Part shown: one piece after another, positions 32,809 to 39,311 of the stretch
How positions within the stretch are numbered: the first letter of the stretch is position 1
How the letters are laid out: every line of letters begins with the position of its first letter
From: Candidatus Edwardsbacteria bacterium
GTDB lineage: Bacteria > Edwardsbacteria > AC1 > EtOH8
DNA length: 39,311 nt
Reading direction: 5' to 3'
Assembly: GCA_018821925.1 (NCBI GenBank)
Contig: JAHJLF010000062.1
Coordinates: 1 to 39,311, forward strand
Notes under the pieces: model-generated
Seen by the model: only the letters and a program-made list of their open reading frames with translations
Databases searched by the model: none
What the model was told of the DNA's origin: nothing
Position numbers and translations under genes: made by a program

Positions 32809-34380
32809 TCAGCTTAGATTGTCTATCAGCAGTTTGCAAATATAATCCTCGATCCGCCTGGCCAGCTTTGAGCGGTAGGTGTTATTCACCATTATGGAGA
32901 AGGCGAACATCTTGCCGTTCTTGGCGGTCAGGTAGCCGGATAGCGCCGAGACTCCCCCGATGGAGCCGGTCTTCGCGTAAACCCTCCCGCAGAAATCCGG
33001 CTGTGAGAACCTTCCCGACAGGGTGCCGTCTATGCCGCCGATGGCCAGCGATTTGTAAAATACGTCCCAGTATGGCTGTTCGTGCATATATTTGAGAAGG
33101 TTGACCATCTGCAATGGCGATACTTCATTCTGCCGGGACAACCCGCAGCCGTCGAACAGGTCCACCTCCCCCAGGCCCATCTGACTTATGATATTCCGCT
33201 CGGCCGAGGAGCCATTCTTCCGGCTGCCCTCGCCGTCCACCTCGGCCCCGATGGTCTGTAGCAGCGATTCGGCGTAGAGATTATGGCTCTTTTTATTGAT
33301 GACCTTTATAATCTCTGAAAGGGGCTCGGAATAATGAACGTACAACAGCGAGGTGTTGTTTTCGCGGACCGGGGGGTGCTCCTGGCTGGCCCTGATATTG
33401 CCGTTGATCGCTATATCCCGCTGCTTTAAAAGTTCGGCGAAGATCCTGGCGAAATGGCTCTCCGGATCCTTGGCGATGACGGTAATTTTTTTAGATGCCC
33501 CGGCGGCCAGCTTGCCGGTTATTTTCAAGGTAGCCCCGTTGAAGGAAGCATAGGCCTTGCCGTTGTTATAGACCCGACGGCTTTTGGTGGTGTAGGTCCC
33601 GTCCTTGTTCTTTATCTTTTTCTTGACTGTGCTGTAGCTGCCGGCGATGGTCCGGCTGAGGTTCTTGATATTGATCGACATCGGGGGATCAGTGATGACC
33701 GTCACCGGTTTGCCTATCCTTCCACCTTTCAGGGTAACCACCACCACATTCTCCCTGAAAGACAGGCCCGAAATCCTCCAGGCCAGGCGTTTCTTGGGAC
33801 GGACCAGCTTGTTGGCTGAGCGGGGGATTATGGACACCAGCTTCTCGGGAAGGAAATCGCCCTTGTCGCCAATAATATCGCCCGATACTTCGGTAATGCC
33901 CATGGCCTTGATATTATCCGCCCAATCCTCCATGGTGGCAATTTCGTTGATGGTGGGATCGCCGGATCCCTTGATAAGCAGATCGCCGTTCAGCACTCCG
34001 GCCGAGTCTATCGGCCCGCAGGCATATATTTCGGTCTGATAGCTGTACTCCGGGCCCAGCTTTTCCAGGGCGGCAGCCGTAGTGAACAGCTTGGTGTTGG
34101 ATGCCGGGATGAACCGTGTATTGGAATTATGCTGATAGATAAGCAAACCGTCGTCCAGCGACAACACCGCCACCCCCCAGCGGCCGACCCGGTTGAGTTT
34201 TTTGCTTAATAACTTATCCAGATCCTCCTGAACATCTCCGGTGGGCTTGGGAAGGTAAAAGACGCTGGTGGATTTTTTCTTGGTGGTCTTTTTGGCGCTG
34301 GTCTTCGCCCCCCAAGCACTGGATACACATAAAGCCCCGGTTAAAATAAGGATGGATATATATGAAATTCTTTTTAGCAT
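32809..34380 (-). CDS. dacB: D-alanyl-D-alanine carboxypeptidase/endopeptidase, PBP4 type
   Basis: The 523-residue protein has a signal peptide and all penicillin-binding motifs of the PBP4 (S13) family. These are the active-site SNTK (S94, K97), SHN (365-367) and KTG (470-472). The long insertion between the first two motifs is typical of this family. The usual DGSGLSR reads DGCGLSR here (near 410). It trims or cuts peptidoglycan cross-links in the periplasm. An unusual Lys/Thr-rich spacer (residues 25-37) follows the signal peptide. Its start overlaps the HNH gene stop by one base (TGATG), so the two are translated together. Confidence 0.94.
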   Translation of the reverse strand: MLKRISYISILILTGALCVSSAWGAKTSAKKTTKKKSTSVFYLPKPTGDVQEDLDKLLSKKLNRVGRWGVAVLSLDDGLLIYQHNSNTRFIPASNTKLFTTAAALEKLGPEYSYQTEIYACGPIDSAGVLNGDLLIKGSGDPTINEIATMEDWADNIKAMGITEVSGDIIGDKGDFLPEKLVSIIPRSANKLVRPKKRLAWRISGLSFRENVVVVTLKGGRIGKPVTVITDPPMSINIKNLSRTIAGSYSTVKKKIKNKDGTYTTKSRRVYNNGKAYASFNGATLKITGKLAAGASKKITVIAKDPESHFARIFAELLKQRDIAINGNIRASQEHPPVRENNTSLLYVHYSEPLSEIIKVINKKSHNLYAESLLQTIGAEVDGEGSRKNGSSAERNIISQMGLGEVDLFDGCGLSRQNEVSPLQMVNLLKYMHEQPYWDVFYKSLAIGGIDGTLSGRFSQPDFCGRVYAKTGSIGGVSALSGYLTAKNGKMFAFSIMVNNTYRSKLARRIEDYICKLLIDNLS

Positions 34381-34874
34381 CAGGGTTTTCCCAAAAACAG
34401 ATAGGGTTTCCAGTTATCGTCAGGATTATGTATCGAATACTGGATGAAGGAGAAGTAATGGGGCCGGCGAGGTTTTTTGATCAGGGTCATCCTGGATTGC
34501 TTCAGGCTGCGATTGGCCTTTTTATTGTTGCATACCGTGCAGGCACACACCAAATTATCCCAGGTGTCATCTCCCCCCAGGCTCTTGGGCACCAGGTGGT
34601 CGATGGTAAGCGGCCCCTGGCTGGTGCCGCAGTACTGGCAGACGTGGCGATCCCTCCTTAGGATATTCTGCTTGGAAAGTTTGACCTCCAGGCGCGGTTT
34701 GCGGATGAAACTGCCCAGCCGGACGACGCTGGGCAGTATGAATCTCCGGCGGATGCTGGCGGCAAAGTGAGAGCTGTTCTCCACCACCTCGGCTTTTCCC
34801 AGGAACAACAGAACCAAGGCCCGTCTGGCATTGCAGACCAGCAACGGTTCATAATTCTGATTGAGCACCAGCAC
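34380..34874 (-). CDS. HNH endonuclease
   Basis: This 164-residue protein belongs to the small HNH family that starts VLNQNYEPLLVCNARRAL. Its C-terminal nuclease fold has a zinc knuckle (C79, C82 and C112, C115) and the ββα-metal motif around IDHLVPKSLGG (H93), with N107. It is a free-standing bacterial HNH enzyme of unknown target; close relatives are widespread chromosomal genes rather than mobile homing nucleases. The start given is GTG 34874, with another GTG six bases further in. The in-frame sequence upstream reaches the end of the preceding gene without an ATG. Co-translation with PBP4 is probably just operon packing. Confidence 0.88.
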   Translation of the reverse strand: MLVLNQNYEPLLVCNARRALVLLFLGKAEVVENSSHFAASIRRRFILPSVVRLGSFIRKPRLEVKLSKQNILRRDRHVCQYCGTSQGPLTIDHLVPKSLGGDDTWDNLVCACTVCNNKKANRSLKQSRMTLIKKPRRPHYFSFIQYSIHNPDDNWKPYLFLGKP

Positions 34875-34900
34875 CTGGCGCCCCAGATTGTTATTTAAAG

Positions 34901-35344
34901 CTATCTGACTAGCGGCTGTGATTCCTTATGGCTGAAGTTAATTCTATGGATATAGAATGGGAAATACAATTCCACCGTATAATCTATGGAAATGGCGTAG
35001 CTCTGGCCCTCTTCCCTTATGATGTTCTGCAGAAAATATTCCCTGGCACCATCGAGGTATTCCCTCTGCTGCTCATCGGTCTCCGGCTTATAGACATCCT
35101 TGTTTCCCTTCTCATCCTGGACCTGGTAGAAATAGTCTCCCACCAGGGGGATCTTATCATCCATGGCGCTTTCGGCCAGGGCTCGGGCGATGCTGTCATC
35201 GCTTTCGTTCATGGCATTCTGGGCAGCTTCTTTCATCTTGTCCTTGATGTGAACGAAACGGATGTAAGGGATGCTGACGGCCAACGCGGCATACAGCAGG
35301 AAGAGCACGGCAAAAAATATCAGCACCTTTAAGAATTTGGGCAT
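34901..35344 (-). CDS. Small single-pass membrane protein
   Basis: The product is 147 residues from ATG 35344, chosen for its AGGAGAG ribosome site. A longer frame to 35422 would run through the tRNA terminator. Residues 6-27 are one membrane helix (LKVLIFFAVLFLLYAALAVSI), followed by a charged extracytoplasmic region of about 115 residues ending in aromatic beta strands (VELYFPFYIHRINFSHKE). This resembles minor pseudopilin-like or DUF4845-like architecture, but there is no prepilin cleavage motif. It is first in a run with the HNH, dacB and membrane-protein genes. No function can be assigned. Confidence 0.65.
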   Translation of the reverse strand: MPKFLKVLIFFAVLFLLYAALAVSIPYIRFVHIKDKMKEAAQNAMNESDDSIARALAESAMDDKIPLVGDYFYQVQDEKGNKDVYKPETDEQQREYLDGAREYFLQNIIREEGQSYAISIDYTVELYFPFYIHRINFSHKESQPLVR

Positions 35345-35354
35345 AATCTCTCCT

Positions 35355-35384
35355 AAAAATAAAGCACAAGCGTATGCCTGTGCT
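35355..35384 (-). terminator. Intrinsic terminator after the tRNA gene
   Basis: On the minus strand a stem of about nine pairs (AGCACAGGC with GCTTGTGCT, one G-U pair, loop ATAC) is followed by TTATTTTT. It lies between the tRNA and the small membrane-protein gene. Confidence 0.6.
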
Positions 35385-35467
35385 CGATTCTTACGACGCT
35401 TGCCGAATTGTTTTTTCGGCACTACAGCCGTAAATCAATTGCCTACGCAAGCATCTTAAATGATACC

Positions 35468-35545
35468 TGGTGGACCTGAGGGGACTCGAACCCCTGACCT
35501 CCTGACTGCCAGTCAGGCGCGCTACCAAAACTGCGCCACAGGCCC
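35468..35545 (-). tRNA. tRNA-Ala(GGC)
   Basis: The 78-base minus-strand gene folds into a full cloverleaf. It has a 7-bp acceptor stem with the alanine identity pair G3-U70, a D arm GCGC/GCGC with GG in the loop, an anticodon stem CCTGA/TCAGG with loop CTGGCAG (anticodon GGC, reading GCC), and a T arm AGGGG/CCCCT with TTCGAGT. CCA is encoded. It has its own promoter and terminator and is therefore monocistronic. Confidence 0.95.
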
Positions 35546-35604
35546 ATTTATGTTTTAACCTAATGTCCGGAAAACAGATGCCCTGCTCCTGCATATCGCC
35601 GATA

Positions 35605-35633
35605 AGTTTAGCAAATAATATGCCCTGTGTCAA
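35605..35633 (-). promoter_or_regulatory. tRNA-Ala promoter
   Basis: TTGACA (35633-35628) is followed by 17 bases and TAAACT (35610-35605) on the minus strand. The predicted start is about 50 bases before the tRNA, leaving a short 5' leader for RNase P to remove. Confidence 0.75.
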
Positions 35634-35662
35634 GCCTATTGATGCGGATTTGAAAGCGATTG

Positions 35663-36142
35663 TTAAAAGAAAAATCTGAGACCTATTCCGCCCTGGACGT
35701 CAAAGCCGGTTTCGGGAACCAGTCCCAGGGTGGGAGCCAATTCCAGAAAAATATCCACTGGTGCCTCGGGGAATATATATTCCATCCCCACCACCCCTCT
35801 GACCCCCAGGTTGAATCGTTTTTCATAATGAGCCCTTTGGCCCGACCACAGGGTGCCGCCGATCCCGAAATATACCGGAAGCTGGCCCCGCTCCACCTCT
35901 ATCAGCTGATAATCATGCCATAAATAGTCGGCATGCAGCCGCAGATAACCTTCATCAATGAAGGACCAGGCTACTGCCCCATCCCAGGCCCGTTCTTTTC
36001 CGTTCCACAGCTTCCAGGATATACCGGTCGGCTCCCCAACTATCAGCCCCAGGCCGAAATCGCCGCCCCCCTTGACCGGCCCTTTGCCATAGGCCATGGA
36101 AACGCCCAATACCAGCATGACAATGGCGATCGTTTTTTTCAT
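35663..36142 (-). CDS. Small outer-membrane barrel, DUF3996-like
   Basis: The 159-residue protein has a signal peptide (MKKTIAIVMLVLGVSMAYG). It consists of short alternating strands: FGLGLIVGEPTGISWKLW, AVAWSF, LHADYLWHDY, PVYFGIGGTLW, GVRGVVGMEYIF and GFDVQGGIGLRFFF. The GEPTGIS, LHADYLWH and GIG motifs and the C-terminal Phe fit the DUF3996 family of small beta-barrel membrane proteins. Size suggests an 8-stranded barrel. AAAGGATGAT precedes the ATG. Role unknown; perhaps a small pore or a structural outer-membrane protein. Confidence 0.75.
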   Translation of the reverse strand: MKKTIAIVMLVLGVSMAYGKGPVKGGGDFGLGLIVGEPTGISWKLWNGKERAWDGAVAWSFIDEGYLRLHADYLWHDYQLIEVERGQLPVYFGIGGTLWSGQRAHYEKRFNLGVRGVVGMEYIFPEAPVDIFLELAPTLGLVPETGFDVQGGIGLRFFF

Positions 36143-36167
36143 ATCATCCTTTTAAAGTGTGTTTGTA

Positions 36168-36566
36168 TTATAAAAACTTGACTTCTTGGACAGCCTTATT
36201 GACCACGAAAACCTTTTCTGTGTTGGATTTTTTATCGGCCGGAAAAAGGAAGAACCCCTTCCGATTGGGCATGTACATCTCGGTGATCCCGGTCAGCTTC
36301 TCCCCGTCGAAAAAGGTAACCTCCATCTTTTTACAATTCACCAGACAGCTGCCGTCAAAATCGTTTCTTTCATCATACTCGCGGTTTCCGGCAAAATCCT
36401 TGACAAAGAACACCGCCTTAAGCTGTTCGATCCGGACTTCGGTGGAGGGACCGGGGTCATCATTGGACGACAGATGGAAGGCATCCTTGTTCATTGAAAA
36501 GTCCAGGGTATGCCCTTTGACCACCCGGCCGTCAAGATACCGCGCAACTAATTTTCTTTCCTGCAT
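36168..36566 (-). CDS. DUF6982/PilZ-like small protein
   Basis: The 132-residue cytoplasmic protein begins KLVARYLDGRVVKGHTLDFSMNKDAFHL and contains VRIEQLKAVFFVKDFAGN and GITEMYMPNRKGFFLFPAD. That pattern recurs in a widespread family of PilZ-sized beta-barrel proteins (annotated DUF6982 in my recollection) found in Deltaproteobacteria and candidate phyla. It lacks the RxxxR and DxSxxG c-di-GMP motifs of true PilZ domains. AGAGGT lies 6 bases before the ATG. The small Arg-rich gene lies 23 bases upstream and is probably co-transcribed. Confidence 0.65.
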   Translation of the reverse strand: MQERKLVARYLDGRVVKGHTLDFSMNKDAFHLSSNDDPGPSTEVRIEQLKAVFFVKDFAGNREYDERNDFDGSCLVNCKKMEVTFFDGEKLTGITEMYMPNRKGFFLFPADKKSNTEKVFVVNKAVQEVKFL

Positions 36567-36589
36567 GATGGACCTCTGGTTTTGGTTTT

Positions 36590-36742
36590 TTAATCTTTAC
36601 GCCGTTCTTTGGTTCTTCTTTCCAGGCTGCGCCGGTCGGCCCGGCTGTTATCATTCTCTGAACCGTTCTGGGATTGGCGCCGCTGGTCCTTGCGGCGTTC
36701 TTCGAAGCGCCTATCATCTAGCGTTTGATTTGCCTTAAGCAT
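36590..36742 (-). CDS. 50-residue Arg/Glu-rich small protein
   Basis: A 50-codon frame begins at ATG 36742, directly after a strong GGAGGG ribosome site. It encodes a highly charged peptide with repeated RRxxERR motifs (DDRRFEERRKDQRR, ADRRSLERRTKERRKD). It is likely a helical or nucleic-acid/protein-binding peptide; the ERR pattern recalls the tails that precede PilZ domains. It stands 23 bases before the DUF6982-like gene. There is no homology assignment; coding is supported by the ribosome site, the operon position and the non-random composition. Confidence 0.6.
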   Translation of the reverse strand: MLKANQTLDDRRFEERRKDQRRQSQNGSENDNSRADRRSLERRTKERRKD

Positions 36743-36852
36743 CTTTATCCCTCCTTAATTTACGGGTTATTTATCGGGCTCAGGTCTATACTTGTCATCC
36801 AATCAATACCCCATGATAGCAGGCAATCATGTTTTGCTTATGTAATAATTAA

Positions 36853-37749
36853 TTATCCCAACCGCTGTCTTTTATGCAGGTAAGATAATAGGGCCTTATC
36901 AAAAGGGGTTTTGGTGTCCAGCGGAACATAATCTATGAAATCCTTCCGGCACTCCCGGTTCAGTCCCTCCCGCCATCTCACTACGGCCCTCCGGTATTCC
37001 GGGGCGGCGCTGGCCATATCCAGCTGGATCCTTTCTCCGGACTCCATATCTTCAAAATCCAGTTCGCCCGAAAACGGCAGGGCCAGCTCGTCATGGTCCA
37101 GCAGGTGGAACAGCAACACCTCGTGCTTAAGATGCCGGAAATGCTTCAGGGCCTTAAGCACGGCGTTGGAGCCGTCCCACAGGTCGGAGATCAGGATTAT
37201 CAGCCCCCTCCGCTTAAGGTGTCCGGCCAGGTCGTAAAATATCCTTTCGAAATCGGTCTTGCCCGCCGGGATCTCCCTATCCAGCAGCTCCAGCATCTGC
37301 CGCCAGTGGGAGCGCCGGGAGCTGGGGGCCATGAAATTGCTGATGCCCTCCCGGAAGGTGGCCAGGCCGGCCGCATCATGCTGGTTCAGCAGCAATAGGC
37401 TCAAAGCTGCCGCCAGGCAGGCGCCATACTGATATTTTGACACGCCGCCCTTTTTATAGTAACCCATCGAGGCTGAACTGTCAAGCAGTATGTAGGCTTT
37501 TAGATTGGTCTCCTCCTCGAATTCCTTGACGTAATAACGGTCGCTCCTGGCCAAGGCCTTCCAGTCTATCCGTTTTATCTCGTCTCCCGGCATGTAGGAG
37601 CGGTACTCGGCGAACTCCACCGAAAAACCGTGATAGGGGCTTTTATGCAGGCCAGTCAAAAAGCCCTCCACCACCAGCCGGGCCTTGATGTCCAGCCCCT
37701 TTATCTGGGCTATAAAATCAGGGGACAGTGAGTCCTGAACTGTGGTCAT
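36853..37749 (-). CDS. DUF58 (vWA-like) protein
   Basis: The product is 298 residues from ATG 37749; a GTG at 37761 would add four residues and overlap the MFS stop. It has the DUF58 signature: GLHKSPYHGFSVEFAEYRSYMPGD, then EIKRIDWKALARSDRYYVKEFEEE. A vWA-like fold follows with LLDSSASM (metal-binding DxSxS) and LIILISDLWDG. DUF58 proteins usually work with MoxR AAA+ ATPases and BatA proteins in maturation of periplasmic or surface complexes. Neither partner is adjacent here; the BatA gene is at 11-13 kb. It lies immediately after the MFS gene. Confidence 0.9.
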   Translation of the reverse strand: MTTVQDSLSPDFIAQIKGLDIKARLVVEGFLTGLHKSPYHGFSVEFAEYRSYMPGDEIKRIDWKALARSDRYYVKEFEEETNLKAYILLDSSASMGYYKKGGVSKYQYGACLAAALSLLLLNQHDAAGLATFREGISNFMAPSSRRSHWRQMLELLDREIPAGKTDFERIFYDLAGHLKRRGLIILISDLWDGSNAVLKALKHFRHLKHEVLLFHLLDHDELALPFSGELDFEDMESGERIQLDMASAAPEYRRAVVRWREGLNRECRKDFIDYVPLDTKTPFDKALLSYLHKRQRLG

Positions 37750-37753
37750 GCTG

Positions 37754-39070
37754 TTATCCACTCGAAGATTCGGCTTTTTTCTGCTTGACTACGATGCCGG
37801 CCGCCACCAGACTGAATGCCGTCAGCAGAACCCCGCACCAGAATAGGGTTACCCGCTCGTGGTTGATGGTGCCCAATCGGGGCAGGATGATCTGGGCAAT
37901 GAAGCCGAACAGCAGGGAACTGAACATGAAGCCGCCGTTCAACACAAAATCGCGCCCCGAGAATATCCGGCCCCACAGCTTGTCCGGGGCCGATTCGTGA
38001 AGCAGGGTGTCCTGGGCCACCATCACCGGCGAAAGAAAAATACCAATCAGCAGGCCCACCGGCAGCAGCTGCCAGTAGTGGCGGCACAGGGCGAACAGGC
38101 TGACCATGGTCCCCACCCCTAACAGCCCTGAGACGATGATCGTCCGGCGCGAATAGCGGTGTCCCAGAAAGCCGATGGACAAAGAACCCAACATCATGCC
38201 CAGGGCCAAGACGCCCCCCAGCACCCCCACCCCGCCGGTGCCGGAACCGATGTCCTTCTGGACGATGACCACCACTAGGGGATAGAGGGTCCCGCCGAAG
38301 ATGGACACCAACAGCAGGGAAAGCATCACGAATTTTACCTTGGGGGAGGAGAATATCAGGGTCCATAGCTCCTTAAGGTCGGTCTTCATGTTATTTATCC
38401 GCCGCCGCCATAGCTGGACCAGTTCGGCCTCCTTTTCGCTCTCGATCACTTTCTCCCCGGTCTTGAGCATGGCAATGGTGATCACCGAGATCAAAAAAGT
38501 AAGGCTGTCCAGGTAGAACCCGGCCTCCCATGGCTGCAATTTGAGGTGCCGCCAGAATCCGCCTACCACCAGCAGTCCGCCGCCCACAAAGCCCACCATT
38601 CCGGCCAGTTTGTTGATGAAGTTCATCACCGCATTGGCGGCGAAGATCTTGTTCTGGGGCACCAGATAGGGGATCAGGGACAGCCGGGCGGCGCTGGCGA
38701 ACAGCCCCATCAGAAAGGAGATGAACACCAGCGGGAAAAGAATCAGCACCGATCCGGTCACTTTCATCAGCAGGGGGATCAACCCGATGATTACCGCCCG
38801 GCTGGCGTCGGCCGCTATCAGCACCCGGCTCTTGGCCCGGCGGTCCACCACCACGCCAACGATGGGGCCGAACAGCAGGGCCGGCAGGGCGATGGCCACC
38901 GTGATCTGGGAATAGGCCAGCGGGGCCCGAGTGGTGTAGGCTCCGATCACCGCGATCAGGGCCATCTGGGCCAGGTAATCGCCGAACTGGGAGACCAGCT
39001 GCCCGGCGGCGAACAGGGCGAACTTGGGCTCCGACAGGGCCGCGGCAAAATGTCCGGATTGTTTAGACAT
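37754..39070 (-). CDS. MFS transporter
   Basis: The 438-residue protein has 12 predicted helices. It carries the MFS loop 2-3 motif (FGPIVGVVVDRRAKSRVLIAADASRA) and its weaker repeat in the second half (GFLGHRYSRRTIIVSGLLGVG). The N-terminus LFAAGQLVSQFGDYLAQMAL is that of the MFS3/enterobactin-exporter-like group, often drug or siderophore efflux. A hydrophilic insertion of about 50 residues after helix 6 is usual for this subgroup. It is proton-driven export from the cytoplasm; the substrate is unknown. It starts 24 bases after the preceding gene, without a clear ribosome site. Confidence 0.9.
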   Translation of the reverse strand: MSKQSGHFAAALSEPKFALFAAGQLVSQFGDYLAQMALIAVIGAYTTRAPLAYSQITVAIALPALLFGPIVGVVVDRRAKSRVLIAADASRAVIIGLIPLLMKVTGSVLILFPLVFISFLMGLFASAARLSLIPYLVPQNKIFAANAVMNFINKLAGMVGFVGGGLLVVGGFWRHLKLQPWEAGFYLDSLTFLISVITIAMLKTGEKVIESEKEAELVQLWRRRINNMKTDLKELWTLIFSSPKVKFVMLSLLLVSIFGGTLYPLVVVIVQKDIGSGTGGVGVLGGVLALGMMLGSLSIGFLGHRYSRRTIIVSGLLGVGTMVSLFALCRHYWQLLPVGLLIGIFLSPVMVAQDTLLHESAPDKLWGRIFSGRDFVLNGGFMFSSLLFGFIAQIILPRLGTINHERVTLFWCGVLLTAFSLVAAGIVVKQKKAESSSG

Positions 39071-39094
39071 ATTTTGACAGGATTTGTATGGAGA

Positions 39095-39311
39095 TTATTT
39101 ACTTCTAGAACTATTATTTTTTATATTTATGATGGCTTCAGATATTATTTCGCCATATGCACCATCTGCCCACTCTAATGCTTTATTTAATGCCGGCAAT
39201 GCCTTTTTATCACCCAGTAATTCCAAACAATAAACAGCATAAGACCCGCCATCGTAATTTTCTTCACCTACTTCAACAACCCCTTTTTTGTAATATTGTT
39301 TATCTTTCACA
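39095..39311 (-). CDS. HEAT-repeat-like protein, partial (5' end outside window)
   Basis: About 72 C-terminal codons are visible, running off the right edge. The sequence has helix-pair character (YAVYCLELLGDKKALPALNKALEWAD, then EIISEAIINI), typical of HEAT/PBS-lyase repeats, which act as protein-protein scaffolds. It is noticeably more AT-rich than the MFS gene. Its true start is not visible; a GTG at the edge is unlikely to be it. Confidence 0.6.
   Translation of the reverse strand, partial: VKDKQYYKKGVVEVGEENYDGGSYAVYCLELLGDKKALPALNKALEWADGAYGEIISEAIINIKNNSSRSK

Noticed and set aside
34380-34874. Homing endonuclease in a mobile intron
   Set aside because: It is free-standing and fits into an operon with one-base overlap; no intron or intein boundaries are visible.
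35345-35422. N-terminal extension of the small membrane protein
   Set aside because: It reads through the tRNA terminator hairpin, and the internal ATG has a good ribosome site and begins the membrane helix.

Overview
**Organism.** The window looks like chromosomal DNA from a Gram-negative-type (diderm) bacterium of mid-50s percent GC, probably an uncultivated candidate phylum related to the FCB group (Edwardsbacteria/TA06, WOR-3 or Zixibacteria-like). This is an inference. It rests on two secreted proteins with C-terminal FlgD-like/type IX-style sorting domains (NYPNPF motif), outer-membrane beta-barrel candidates ending in Phe, a GT9 heptosyltransferase-like gene, and a mix of Shine-Dalgarno and SD-less starts. 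I saw no phage, transposase, integrase, CRISPR array or rRNA. Almost everything is on the minus strand; the only plus-strand block is 26.6-31.5 kb.

**Layout (minus-strand genes read right to left).** Bases 1-9791 are a polysaccharide locus. It holds two Wzx-like flippases (one cut by the window edge), GT4, GT9, GT2 and GT4 glycosyltransferases, a Trm112-methyltransferase, a WbqC protein, a PIG-L deacetylase and a radical SAM/short-SPASM enzyme. Most of its genes overlap or nearly touch. Bases 9854-16429 carry a Cache-like/coiled-coil membrane protein, a BatA/vWA protein, thiD, a PHP phosphoesterase, an AT-rich secreted orphan and a DUF1189 membrane protein. Bases 16502-22297 hold a methyltransferase, two tandem TMTC-like membrane-TPR proteins and a phosphomannomutase/phosphoglucomutase. 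Bases 22326-26540 are a three-gene operon of secreted proteins (FG-GAP, a small BNR/YCF48-like protein, GH18), with a good promoter upstream.

**Plus-strand block (26649-31490).** It encodes an outer-membrane barrel protein, an ECF sigma factor, a zinc-finger anti-sigma factor and a six-repeat Ig-like secreted protein. The barrel protein and the periplasmic tail of the anti-sigma share a similar Ig-like domain. A sigma-E-type promoter candidate precedes the sigma gene. I consider this the best candidate for an undescribed system: a cell-surface sensing and assembly regulon. A bidirectional terminator closes it.

**Right end (31554-39311).** This part contains a polytopic membrane protein, a PBP4-type DD-peptidase, an HNH nuclease, a small membrane-anchored protein, tRNA-Ala(GGC), a small DUF3996-like barrel, a DUF6982-like protein, a 50-residue Arg-rich protein, a DUF58 protein, an MFS transporter and a partial HEAT-like protein. 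No gene-free stretch exceeds about 160 bases, apart from the roughly 320-base gap holding the tRNA with its promoter and terminator.
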